A stretch of DNA of 22,967 bases, taken from an uncultured Bacilli bacterium (GTDB taxonomy: Bacteria > Bacillota_I > Bacilli_A > RF39 > UBA660). The stretch lies in NCBI GenBank assembly GCA_934098345.1, contig CAKONX010000013.1, positions 1 through 22,967 of the forward strand. The letters are read 5' to 3'. A model generated the notes under the pieces. The model was not told the DNA's origin and did no database searches. It saw only the letters and a list, made by a program, of their open reading frames with translations. Shown here in pieces: positions 1-7,607 of the stretch. A program made the translations under genes and the position numbers. The stretch's first letter is position 1. The number at the start of each line of letters is the position of its first letter.

Positions 1-62
1 GCATTAATTATAAAACACCACAAGAATTATTTAATGAGTATTTATGTGAATGTTGCACTTGA
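1..62 (+). CDS. 3' end of a probable IS30-family transposase (partial)
   Basis: Reading frame 3 is open from the window edge to a TGA at 60-62 and gives a tail containing NYKTPQELFNEYL. An N-Y-[RK]-T-P-x-E-[LV]-F motif a few residues before the stop is typical of IS30-family transposases, which need it at the end of the DDE domain. The bases around the stop (about 50-75, including GTTGCACTTGATTTGACAAA) look like the terminal inverted repeat that in this family commonly overlaps or closely follows the transposase stop. Only about 19 residues are visible, so no catalytic residue can be checked. It ends 17 bases before the terminator of the neighbouring minus-strand ATPase gene, so the insertion would sit right at that gene's 3' boundary. 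Another IS family with a similar tail remains possible. Confidence 0.5.
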   Translation, partial: INYKTPQELFNEYLCECCT

Positions 63-78
63 TTTGACAAATTATCGC

Positions 79-108
79 AAAAAAAATAAGAAGATTTCTC
101 TTCTTATT
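79..108 (-). terminator. Intrinsic terminator of the HerA-like gene
   Basis: A 9-bp perfect stem (85-93 with 100-108) closes a 6-base loop. On the minus strand it is followed by a run of U residues (A-run at 79-86 on the plus strand). The stop codon of the minus-strand gene (104-106) lies inside the stem. Confidence 0.8.
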
Positions 109-1864
109 GATACCATATTTGATCTATTTTTAATGATGTTGAAATTGGCATTGGATTTGGAAGTGGGAACTTAACTAGTAATGGTACTTTAAATGCTGTA
201 CCAAATACAAGTCCCATACCAGGTTTCAATGTTTTTATTTTTTCTAGAGTTTCATCTGTTACATTAGATGAAATACCTTTAACTATTTCTAGATCTTCTG
301 GATAGAATAATCTAAATACAACAAAGTTTGAACATTGAGATAAAGCTGTTTTAGAAAGCTCATTTGGTCTTTGAGTAACAAAACCTAATATAGTTCCATA
401 CTTTCTACCTTCTTTAGTTATTCTATCAAATATATTATAACCAATTATGCTTATATCTGAATCGTTTTGAACATATCTGTGTGCTTCTTCAAGAACAATA
501 TGTATTGGGAAAGAACCACGATTTTGAAGTGATGTTGTATGTTCAAAGAACACTCTTGAAAATATCTTTGTTAAACATTTAGCAAATGAGTCTTCTATAA
601 ATGATAAGTTAATATCTACAAGTTGTACATTTTCTCCATTAGGTCCAGTTTTAAAGAATTCTTCCACAAATTCTGCTCTTGATTGATATTTAGTAAATTT
701 AAAGAATTCATTTTTGTCACTGTTGATAATTGATTGTAATCTTGATTTTAAAATATTATTTTTATCAAATGCTGATTCACTTGTTAAAATACCTTCACTT
801 ATAAGAGCAAATTCTAATGCATAATATAAATCACTTAAAGTATATGTTATATTTTCATCTAATTTAATATCGATATCTACTTTTATGTAACTTTGTAGAA
901 AATCAATTACTAAAGATAAAGCGTTAATTTTACCTTGATCATCAATATTTAAACATTGTCTTAACGTTCTCTCATATCCAGGTTGTTTTATTTTGGAATC
1001 TAGATTAATTGCTTCAGTATTGTATGCTGTTAGTATAGAAATAACTTGATCTCTTATTTGAGTTGAATTTTTTCCACTTGATAAAATATCTAAAACCGTT
1101 TTAGCAATAATATCGTTTTTATAATCTACTGATTTAGGATCATTTGAACAGAATATTCTTACTAAATCTAATGATTTTGATAATATTGGTAATTGACTTG
1201 CATCTTTTACTCCTAAAAGAATTGCTAAGTCATCCACTGTTAAAAGATATGCAGGAATAGTAAGTAAACTTGCATCACCAAATTTTATTTCAGTTGTATA
1301 TTTTTTAAAATGTAGACCAACAAACTTATCCATTTCATCAAATGTATTATAATATTCTCCATAAACATCAAATAAACACATATGAGCATTTACTGGTATC
1401 TTATTTGTTGCTGTAAAGAATACATTTTGAATTAATCTTGATAATCCACAACTTTTTCCTGATCCAGTATTACCAATTACGGCAAAATGATTAGCAAAAA
1501 AGTCATTTATATTTGCCGAAACTACATAATCTTTATAAATTGGAGAAGAACCTATAAGTAAATTACTTCTATCTGATAAATCTTGTTTACCTAAAATAAG
1601 TTCTAGTTCAGATTTATAAATTATTCTTGCAATTGTATTCATACCTGGTTTCTTTAAAACACCATTTGAGAATTTACCGTCTATAATTTCACCAATTAAT
1701 TGAATACCAATTATATCTTTATTAATTTCAATTATTTCCCCAACTGTTTTATGATTTGGCTCTTCAAAGACAACATGAAACCCAATATAATTTGTATCAG
1801 CTATTTTTTTTGCATTTTCTACATATATAATTGATTTTTCAAATTTAATAATATTTCCAAACAT
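104..1864 (-). CDS. HerA/FtsK-superfamily ATPase with HAS-barrel (DUF87)
   Basis: A 586-residue hexameric-type DNA-translocase ATPase. Residues about 1-90 are a beta-rich region matching the HAS-barrel that precedes HerA ATPase cores (G-E-I-I-E-I around 42-47). The core carries Walker A GNTGSGKS at 131-138, a FDVYGEY segment at 165-171 (the DxxGEY position of HerA proteins), Walker B IVLEEAH at 456-462, an RITKEGRKYG arginine-finger region at 481-490 and a TQRP sensor at 497-500. The ATG at 1862-1864 follows an AAGGTGAT ribosome-binding site. HerA normally works with the nuclease NurA in end resection, and other bacterial HerA-like proteins partner with SIR2 or nuclease-like effectors in phage defence. 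No such partner is visible here; the left neighbour is only an IS remnant. Family assignment is strong, cellular role open. Confidence 0.85.
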   Translation of the reverse strand: MFGNIIKFEKSIIYVENAKKIADTNYIGFHVVFEEPNHKTVGEIIEINKDIIGIQLIGEIIDGKFSNGVLKKPGMNTIARIIYKSELELILGKQDLSDRSNLLIGSSPIYKDYVVSANINDFFANHFAVIGNTGSGKSCGLSRLIQNVFFTATNKIPVNAHMCLFDVYGEYYNTFDEMDKFVGLHFKKYTTEIKFGDASLLTIPAYLLTVDDLAILLGVKDASQLPILSKSLDLVRIFCSNDPKSVDYKNDIIAKTVLDILSSGKNSTQIRDQVISILTAYNTEAINLDSKIKQPGYERTLRQCLNIDDQGKINALSLVIDFLQSYIKVDIDIKLDENITYTLSDLYYALEFALISEGILTSESAFDKNNILKSRLQSIINSDKNEFFKFTKYQSRAEFVEEFFKTGPNGENVQLVDINLSFIEDSFAKCLTKIFSRVFFEHTTSLQNRGSFPIHIVLEEAHRYVQNDSDISIIGYNIFDRITKEGRKYGTILGFVTQRPNELSKTALSQCSNFVVFRLFYPEDLEIVKGISSNVTDETLEKIKTLKPGMGLVFGTAFKVPLLVKFPLPNPMPISTSLKIDQIWYQ

Positions 1865-1954
1865 ACAATCACCTTATTATTCTATAATATAAGGATAGCA
1901 AAAATATAATATTTTTTCTATAGTAAATTGAATATAATATATAAAATGGTCATT

Positions 1955-1984
1955 AAAAGAACATATTTTATTTTTTGTTCTTTT
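1955..1984. repeat. Inverted repeat upstream of the LTA-synthase-like gene promoter
   Basis: Perfect 9-bp arms AAAAGAACA (1955-1963) and TGTTCTTTT (1976-1984) are separated by 12 AT-rich bases. The repeat lies in the divergent intergenic region, ending just before the candidate -35 of the rightward promoter. It could be an operator, or a weak terminator for upstream transcription; the sequence alone does not decide. Confidence 0.4.
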
Positions 1985-1987
1985 TAA

Positions 1988-2015
1988 TTTCACATTTTTG
2001 TGTTATTATTATAAT
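1988..2015 (+). promoter_or_regulatory. Candidate sigma-A promoter of the LTA-synthase-like gene
   Basis: A perfect TATAAT lies at 2010-2015. TTTCAC at 1988-1993, 16 bases upstream, is a poor but usable -35. The ribosome-binding site AAGGAAG follows at about 2028-2034. A promoter here argues against any start codon upstream of 2043. Confidence 0.5.
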
Positions 2016-2042
2016 GTTTTTGAAAAAAAGGAAGTGCAATAT

Positions 2043-4079
2043 ATGAAAAAGTTTTTTAATAATAACTATATTAAAACCTTTTTTGTTATATTAATAAATA
2101 TAATTTTAGTAGAGGTTATTTTTAAATTAATAAATTCTTCAACTATATTTGATTTTACTATGATAAGAATAATTTTATCATCTATATTTATTTCATCAAT
2201 ATTAGCTCTTGGAATTAGTAATATGGGAATAAAGTGTAGAAGAGTTTTTACTTCAATTGTAAACTTTGTTGTATGTGCGTATGCATGTGCTCAAGCTGGA
2301 TTTTATAATTTTCTAGGTGTTTATATGTCTTTACAAACATCAAGTCAATTTGGAGCAGTAGTAGACTATATAAAGGATTTCTTATTAAGTTTTAAATTTA
2401 TGTATTTTTTAACTTTTATACCTTTTATTTTAACTATTCTTTATTTTGTTTTTCTTGATAAAAAAAGTGATAATTTTAAATTAAGTAAACAATTTATTAA
2501 TACTTTTGTACTTATGTTATTAAGTGGCTCATTATTTTATGTAAGTATAACTTTAAGTGTATTTCAAAATAAATTACAAACTGTGTCAAATGTAAATTTA
2601 TTTTTAACAGCATCTAATCCAAGCTTAACAATAGAACAATTTGGAACTACTGGATTTGGTATTCTTGATGTTAGAGCAATTATTCATCCAATACATATTA
2701 TGGAAGATTATGTAGCAGTCAAAGAAGAAAGAGAGATTAATGATAATTCTAGAATAATAGATGATACGGCATTTTCATCAGTTATTGAAAATGAAACTGA
2801 TGATACGATGAAAGCAGTTAGTAATTATTTTATAAATAAAACTATTACTGATAAAAATGATTATACCGGAATGTTTAAAGATAAAAATTTAATTGTTATT
2901 ATGATGGAATCAGCTAATGATATTTTTATAAATCAAGAATATTATCCAAATTTCTATAAACTTTATAGTGAAGGTTGGTCTTGGGATAATAATTATAGTC
3001 CAAGAAATTCATGTGCAACTATGAATAATGAATTTAGTGGAATGACTTCACTTTATTCAATATATAATACTTGTACTGCAAGTAAATATAAAAATAATTC
3101 ATATTTTGAAAGTATTTTTAATTTATTTAATAAACAAAATTATGTAACATTCTCTAGTCATGATTATACTGAAGCTTATTATCCAAGAAGTACTATACAT
3201 AAAAACATGGGTAGTGGAGAATATTATGGCGTTCAAAAACTAGGAATTAGTTATTCTAATGAATATAAAAACTGGGCTAATGATGATGAATTCATGGAAG
3301 CAGTATTAAAAATTATTGATAAAAAGACAAGTAATAAAGAGCATTTTATGACATGGCTTACAACAGTTTCTTCTCATCAACCTTATAGTGTTGATTCTAT
3401 ACAAGGTGATAAATATTATAATTTGACTAAAGATACTGGATATCCAAGTGATGTTAGAAGATATATGTCTAAATTAAAGATTTTAGATGATGGTTTAGGA
3501 GTATTATTAAAAGGATTAGAAGATAGAGGTATTTTAGATGATACAGTTATCGTTTTATATGGAGATCATTACCCATATGGAATTAGTAAAGAACATTTAA
3601 ATGAAGTATTAGAATATGATACTGAAGAAGATATGAATGCTGAACAAGTTCCTTTTGTAATTTATAATTCAACAATAGAAGCTAAAAAGTTTGATCAATA
3701 TACTTTCTATTTAAATATATTACCAACATTAGCAAATTTATTTGATTTAGATTATGATCCTAGATATTATCTTGGAACAGATTTATTTAGTAATGATGCA
3801 GAGTCTTTAACTGTTTTTGCAGATGGATCATGGAAAAATGAAATAGGTTATTATAATGCTAAAAAGAATAAGATTAAATATTATACAGATAAAACATATA
3901 CAACTGAAGAATTAAATGAAATTAATAATGAGATAAGTACTAAAGTTAATATTAGTAGTACAGTTATTAAAGAAAACTATTTTGAACATTTAAAAGGTAA
4001 GTTGGATGAAGAAAATAAAAAGTTAGAAGATTCTAAAAATATAATGTGTTTAAATTCTGAAAAGGATAAATATAAGTAA
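2043..4079 (+). CDS. LTA synthase-family membrane protein (sulfatase/alkaline-phosphatase fold)
   Basis: A 678-residue protein with the LtaS layout: about five N-terminal membrane segments (roughly 12-30, 37-58, 68-90, 119-138, 150-170) followed by an extracellular sulfatase-fold domain. Metal and catalytic positions can be placed: E289 in IMMES, T326 in SCATMNNEF (the nucleophilic Thr of LtaS), H445 in SSHQPY, and D508-H509 in YGDHYPYGIS. By family, such proteins transfer glycerol-phosphate from phosphatidylglycerol to a growing polyglycerol-phosphate chain on the outer face of the membrane. The divergent sequence leaves room for a primase or other phosphoglycerol/phosphoethanolamine transfer. 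An in-frame GTG or ATG further upstream (1998) overlaps the -10, so the ATG at 2043 with AAGGAAG 6-8 bases before it is chosen. A terminator follows directly, so the gene is monocistronic. Confidence 0.85.
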   Translation: MKKFFNNNYIKTFFVILINIILVEVIFKLINSSTIFDFTMIRIILSSIFISSILALGISNMGIKCRRVFTSIVNFVVCAYACAQAGFYNFLGVYMSLQTSSQFGAVVDYIKDFLLSFKFMYFLTFIPFILTILYFVFLDKKSDNFKLSKQFINTFVLMLLSGSLFYVSITLSVFQNKLQTVSNVNLFLTASNPSLTIEQFGTTGFGILDVRAIIHPIHIMEDYVAVKEEREINDNSRIIDDTAFSSVIENETDDTMKAVSNYFINKTITDKNDYTGMFKDKNLIVIMMESANDIFINQEYYPNFYKLYSEGWSWDNNYSPRNSCATMNNEFSGMTSLYSIYNTCTASKYKNNSYFESIFNLFNKQNYVTFSSHDYTEAYYPRSTIHKNMGSGEYYGVQKLGISYSNEYKNWANDDEFMEAVLKIIDKKTSNKEHFMTWLTTVSSHQPYSVDSIQGDKYYNLTKDTGYPSDVRRYMSKLKILDDGLGVLLKGLEDRGILDDTVIVLYGDHYPYGISKEHLNEVLEYDTEEDMNAEQVPFVIYNSTIEAKKFDQYTFYLNILPTLANLFDLDYDPRYYLGTDLFSNDAESLTVFADGSWKNEIGYYNAKKNKIKYYTDKTYTTEELNEINNEISTKVNISSTVIKENYFEHLKGKLDEENKKLEDSKNIMCLNSEKDKYK

Positions 4080-4080
4080 G

Positions 4081-4106
4081 TGAGTAAATTTTTACTCATT
4101 TTTTTT
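4081..4106 (+). terminator. Intrinsic terminator of the LTA-synthase-like gene
   Basis: Perfect 8-bp arms TGAGTAAA and TTTACTCA (4081-4098) with a 2-base centre are followed by a run of eight T residues. Confidence 0.85.
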
Positions 4107-4126
4107 GTAAATAAGTCTTTATTTTT

Positions 4127-4154
4127 TTGTAAGAATAAATAAATTTGGTATAAT
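4127..4154 (+). promoter_or_regulatory. Candidate promoter (extended -10) of the NifU-like/GGGtGRT operon
   Basis: TGGTATAAT at 4146-4154 is an extended -10. TTGTAA at 4127-4132 is a fair -35 at 16-base spacing. A GAGG ribosome-binding site and the ATG at 4179 follow. Confidence 0.6.
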
Positions 4155-4178
4155 AATAATTAGAATAGAGGCGAATAT

Positions 4179-4865
4179 ATGACAGAAGAAGTTAAAGATA
4201 TGTGTCCAATTAGAAGTGATGCGGTTGGAGGACCATCTCCAATACCTGAAGATGGTGTTTTTGTAAGTGCTAAAGAACAAAGTGATATTTCAGGACTTAC
4301 TCATGCAGTTGGATGGTGTGCACCTCAACAAGGAGCCTGTAAGCTTACTTTAAATATTAAAAATGGAATTATTGAGGAAGCTTTGGTTGAAACCGTTGGT
4401 TGTTCAGGAATGACTCATTCAGCAGCAATGGCTGGTGAAATATTACCTGGTAAAACTTTAATAGAAGCTATGAATACTGATCTTGTATGTGATGCGATTA
4501 ATACGGCAATGAGAGAATTATTCTTGCAAATAGTTTATGGAAGAAGTCAATCGGCATTTTCTAAAGGTGGATTAAAAATTGGAAGTTGCATGGAAGATTT
4601 GGGTAAGTTTAAACAAAGTCAACTTGGTTCAGTTTATTCAACTAAAGAAAAAGGGGTAAGATATTTAAATTTAACTGATGGTTATATTTTATCTTTAGGT
4701 TTAGATGAGGAAAATAAAATTATTGGTTATAAATATATAAATACAGGTAAAATGCTTGAGTTACTTAAAAGTGGAGTAGATCCAGTTAAAGCAATAAATG
4801 ATTCTACTGGAATTTATGGTAGATATACTGAAGCAGTTAAAAAAGTTGATCCAAGAAAGGAATAA
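4179..4865 (+). CDS. IscU/NifU-like iron-sulfur scaffold-related protein
   Basis: A 228-residue protein whose residues about 35-145 resemble the IscU/NifU-N fold. Candidate cluster-ligating cysteines fall at the family's positions: C47 and C54 (GWCAP, GACKL), C75 in VGCSGMTHSAAM, and C137 in GSCMEDLG. Additional cysteines are C9 and C104. A C-terminal extension (about 150-228) of beta-strand and helix, absent from plain IscU, ends in a KVDPRKE tail. IscU-type proteins assemble Fe-S clusters with a cysteine desulfurase; none is encoded here. Annotated databases commonly list proteins of this type as iron-sulfur cluster assembly scaffold proteins next to GGGtGRT proteins, and that pairing holds here. 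The next start lies only 3 bases after this stop, with its ribosome-binding site inside the last codons, so the two are almost certainly cotranscribed. Whether it serves general Fe-S assembly or one partner is unknown. Confidence 0.75.
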   Translation: MTEEVKDMCPIRSDAVGGPSPIPEDGVFVSAKEQSDISGLTHAVGWCAPQQGACKLTLNIKNGIIEEALVETVGCSGMTHSAAMAGEILPGKTLIEAMNTDLVCDAINTAMRELFLQIVYGRSQSAFSKGGLKIGSCMEDLGKFKQSQLGSVYSTKEKGVRYLNLTDGYILSLGLDEENKIIGYKYINTGKMLELLKSGVDPVKAINDSTGIYGRYTEAVKKVDPRKE

Positions 4866-4868
4866 TAT

Positions 4869-5870
4869 ATGGAAAAATTTGAATATTATAATGAACGCAT
4901 AGATAATATTAATGCTGTTTTAAATAAACATGGAATTAAAACAATTGATGAAGCCTATGAAATTTGTAAAAGTTATAACGTAGATCCACTTGTTAGTGTA
5001 AAAGAAGTTCAAAACATTTCTTTTGAAGATGCTGGTTGGGCTTATGTTGTAGGATGCGCAATTGCTTTAAAAGAACATGCTACAAATGCAAGTGATGTTG
5101 CAAATTTCATTGGTGAAGGATTAGAAAGTTTTTGTATAAAAGGAAGTGTTTCTGAAGAAAGACATATTGGTCTTGGTCATGGTAGACTTGCAAGTATGCT
5201 TTTAAGTGAAGATACAAAAGTGTTTGCTTTTTTAGCAGGTCATGAATCATTTGCTGCTGCTGAAGGAGCAATTGGAATCGTTGCATCAGCAAATAAAGTT
5301 AGAAAAACTCCATTAAAAGTTATTTTAAATGGTCTTGGAAAAGATGCTGCTAAAATAATATCTCGTGTAAATGGATTTACTTATGTTGAAACTAAGTTTG
5401 ACTATGAAAATAATAAATTAGAAATAGTAAATGAAAAAAGATATAGTGATTCAGTTCGTGGAGATGTAAAATGTTATGGGGCTTACGATGTAAGAGAAGG
5501 TGTTGCTATAATGATGCATGAAAATGTTGATATATCAATTACTGGTAACTCAACAAACCCAACTAGATTTCAACATCCAGTAGCAGGTATTTATAAAAAA
5601 CATCGAATTGAAAATGGACTTCCATATTTTTCAGTTGCCTCAGGTGGAGGAACAGGAAGAACACTCCATCCAGATAATATGGCAGCTGGACCTGCTAGTT
5701 ATGGTTTAACTGACACGATGGGAAGAATGCATTCAGATGCCCAATTTGCTGGTTCTTCTTCAGTACCAGCACATGTAGAAATGATGGGATTAATTGGTAT
5801 GGGTAATAATCCAATAGTAGGTGCAACAGTTAAATTAAGTGTTAAAGTTATTGAAGCTTTAAATGCATAG
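4869..5870 (+). CDS. GGGtGRT-family protein of unknown function
   Basis: A 333-residue protein named after its signature, here SGGGTGRTLHPDN at 258-270, followed by a second conserved stretch around 279-303 (GLTDTMGRMHSD, SSSVPAHVE). The C-terminal third is rich in Gly, His and Met and could build a metal or nucleotide site. Cysteines are at 33, 63, 89 and 202, and histidines at 99, 104, 125, 217, 236, 267, 288 and 302. There is no signal peptide or membrane segment, so it should be cytosolic. The family has no assigned biochemical role that I know of; its recurrent pairing with the NifU-like gene suggests it receives, holds or uses an Fe-S or other metal centre, which is inference. AAAGGAA before the ATG supports this start. 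It is the last gene of a two-gene operon closed by a strong terminator. Confidence 0.85.
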   Translation: MEKFEYYNERIDNINAVLNKHGIKTIDEAYEICKSYNVDPLVSVKEVQNISFEDAGWAYVVGCAIALKEHATNASDVANFIGEGLESFCIKGSVSEERHIGLGHGRLASMLLSEDTKVFAFLAGHESFAAAEGAIGIVASANKVRKTPLKVILNGLGKDAAKIISRVNGFTYVETKFDYENNKLEIVNEKRYSDSVRGDVKCYGAYDVREGVAIMMHENVDISITGNSTNPTRFQHPVAGIYKKHRIENGLPYFSVASGGGTGRTLHPDNMAAGPASYGLTDTMGRMHSDAQFAGSSSVPAHVEMMGLIGMGNNPIVGATVKLSVKVIEALNA

Positions 5871-5871
5871 T

Positions 5872-5899
5872 AAAACTTCCAAAATTTTGGAAGTTTTTT
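5872..5899. terminator. Terminator between convergent genes (probably bidirectional)
   Basis: A 26-base perfect palindrome (5872-5897, centre between 5884 and 5885) contains the core ACTTCC/GGAAGT. T-rich tails follow: six T on the plus strand, four on the minus. It serves the GGGtGRT gene and probably also the leftward ABC operon, whose stop is at 5898-5900. Confidence 0.8.
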
Positions 5900-7607
5900 A
5901 TTTGTTTTGTAATTGTTGATAATATTTATTATGTTTCATTAAATATTCATGAGTTCCAATACCAACTAATTTACCATGATCTATTACAATTATTTCATCA
6001 GCTGATTTCATAAGTTCAGGTTTATGAGTTATCATTAAAACTGTATGATCTTTTTTTAAATCTTTTAAAATATCTAATATTTGATTTGAAGTATTCATAT
6101 CTAAAGATGAAGTAACCTCATCAAAAAGTAAAACTTCAGATTTTGATAATAATGTTCTAGCAAGTGCGATTAATTGTTTTTGGCCTGTAGAAATGTTTTC
6201 TGCATCACCAAATAATTTAGTATTATATCCATCTTTTAAACTCATTATATAATCATGAACTCCAGCTCTTTTACAAGCATCAATTTGATTATTTCTATTA
6301 GAATTAATTAAAGATAAATTATCCTTTATACTCATATCAAATATAAATGGTTTTTGAGTTACTATTGCAACATTGCTAGAATATACTTCTTTAGAATAAT
6401 TATAAATATTTTCATTATCCAATAATATTTCTCCTTTATTAGCTTTATATAATCTTAAAAGAAGTCTAAAAATAGTAGATTTTCCAGAACCACTTTTACC
6501 AACTATTGCAGTAAAAGAATTAGGTTTTATTTTGAAACTAACATTTTTCATAGTTTCTTGTTTTTCATATGTAAATGAAACATGTTTAAATTCTATCTCA
6601 CCTTTTATATCATCTGTACTATTATTACCAAACTCTAGCATATTTTTAGTTTTATAATTTAAAACTTTATATGTACGATCAACACGTGTAGAATTAGATG
6701 CTAACTTATCTAACTTGTCATTAAATTTATTAAACTTAGTTTCAATATTTTCATAATAACCAATAACTAATATTAAAGCTGATATATTATATTTTCCATT
6801 CAATATTAAATATATTGAAATTAAATACACTAATATTTTTCCAAATCCTAAAATAGTTGGAATTAAAACATATACGTTATCTTCATAAAATCTTCTTGTT
6901 AAATAACTTTTTTTCCATTTCTTTTTATAATTAGTTAAATATTCATTTATATCTTCTTTCATATTAAATGATTTTATTTCTTTATTACCATCTAATACTT
7001 GACCCATAAGACCAGATATATTATCTTCATGTTTTCTTTGAATTGCTAAATGATAATCTCTTTTTATTATATTTTTATTTAAGCAATAAAGAGAAATAAG
7101 ATTTAAAACTAGAGTAGAAATACCAATATAGATATTTACTTTTGCAAGAATTATTAAAGCAAATATAATTGTAATAAATTCATTAATAGCATCAAATATT
7201 TGATCTGGTATTTGCATAATTTCGCCAACATCTTTAAAAGATGTATTTATAATGTATGGAACTGAAATAGTTTTAGTAAAGTTTTCATCGTAAGTTGTTA
7301 CTTTATCCATTATTAATTGCTGTAATTTATTGTGAGTATAAATTGAATTATTTTTATATGATACATAATTGTAATGATGACATAAAGTATAAAATAAACT
7401 TACTCCTAAAAAAACTAATACATATATACCAGCCATTTTAAAATCTGGAATGGTTGCATATTCAACAATTTTAGCTGCAGTAAAAGGGATAAGTAACATA
7501 GATGAACTTCTTAAAAAAGAAGAAATAAATAAGTGTGTTAAATATTTTTTACTATTTGCACCTAAGGAGAAAAACTTTTTTACAATTAAATAGTATTTTT
7601 TAATCAT
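5898..7607 (-). CDS. Half ABC exporter (TMD-NBD), canonical Walker B, altered signature
   Basis: A 569-residue type IV ABC exporter half: six membrane segments in about 1-290 and an ATPase domain in 335-569. Walker A is GKSGSGKS (370-377), Q-loop VTQKP near 416-420, signature ISTGQ (472-476; consensus LSGGQ), Walker B LLFDE with catalytic E497, and H-loop H528 (MITHKP). It pairs with the gene just upstream, whose own defects complement this one, so together they look like one heterodimeric exporter. The ATG at 7605-7607 overlaps the upstream stop by 8 bases and has GGGGTG about 7 bases before it; a TTG at 7620-7622 would add five residues but is less likely. There is no C39 peptidase domain. 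The substrate is not predictable; lipids, peptides or drugs are typical for the family. Confidence 0.9.
   Translation of the reverse strand: MIKKYYLIVKKFFSLGANSKKYLTHLFISSFLRSSSMLLIPFTAAKIVEYATIPDFKMAGIYVLVFLGVSLFYTLCHHYNYVSYKNNSIYTHNKLQQLIMDKVTTYDENFTKTISVPYIINTSFKDVGEIMQIPDQIFDAINEFITIIFALIILAKVNIYIGISTLVLNLISLYCLNKNIIKRDYHLAIQRKHEDNISGLMGQVLDGNKEIKSFNMKEDINEYLTNYKKKWKKSYLTRRFYEDNVYVLIPTILGFGKILVYLISIYLILNGKYNISALILVIGYYENIETKFNKFNDKLDKLASNSTRVDRTYKVLNYKTKNMLEFGNNSTDDIKGEIEFKHVSFTYEKQETMKNVSFKIKPNSFTAIVGKSGSGKSTIFRLLLRLYKANKGEILLDNENIYNYSKEVYSSNVAIVTQKPFIFDMSIKDNLSLINSNRNNQIDACKRAGVHDYIMSLKDGYNTKLFGDAENISTGQKQLIALARTLLSKSEVLLFDEVTSSLDMNTSNQILDILKDLKKDHTVLMITHKPELMKSADEIIVIDHGKLVGIGTHEYLMKHNKYYQQLQNK

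Noticed and set aside
1998..2042. Upstream start for the LTA-synthase-like protein
   Set aside because: It would place the start before and across a TATAAT box and lacks a ribosome-binding site; the ATG at 2043 has AAGGAAG at proper spacing.
5107..5292. Open frame on the minus strand inside the GGGtGRT gene
   Set aside because: It is antisense to a well-supported gene, has no ribosome-binding site, and its composition (runs of Leu and Gln) mirrors the sense codons.
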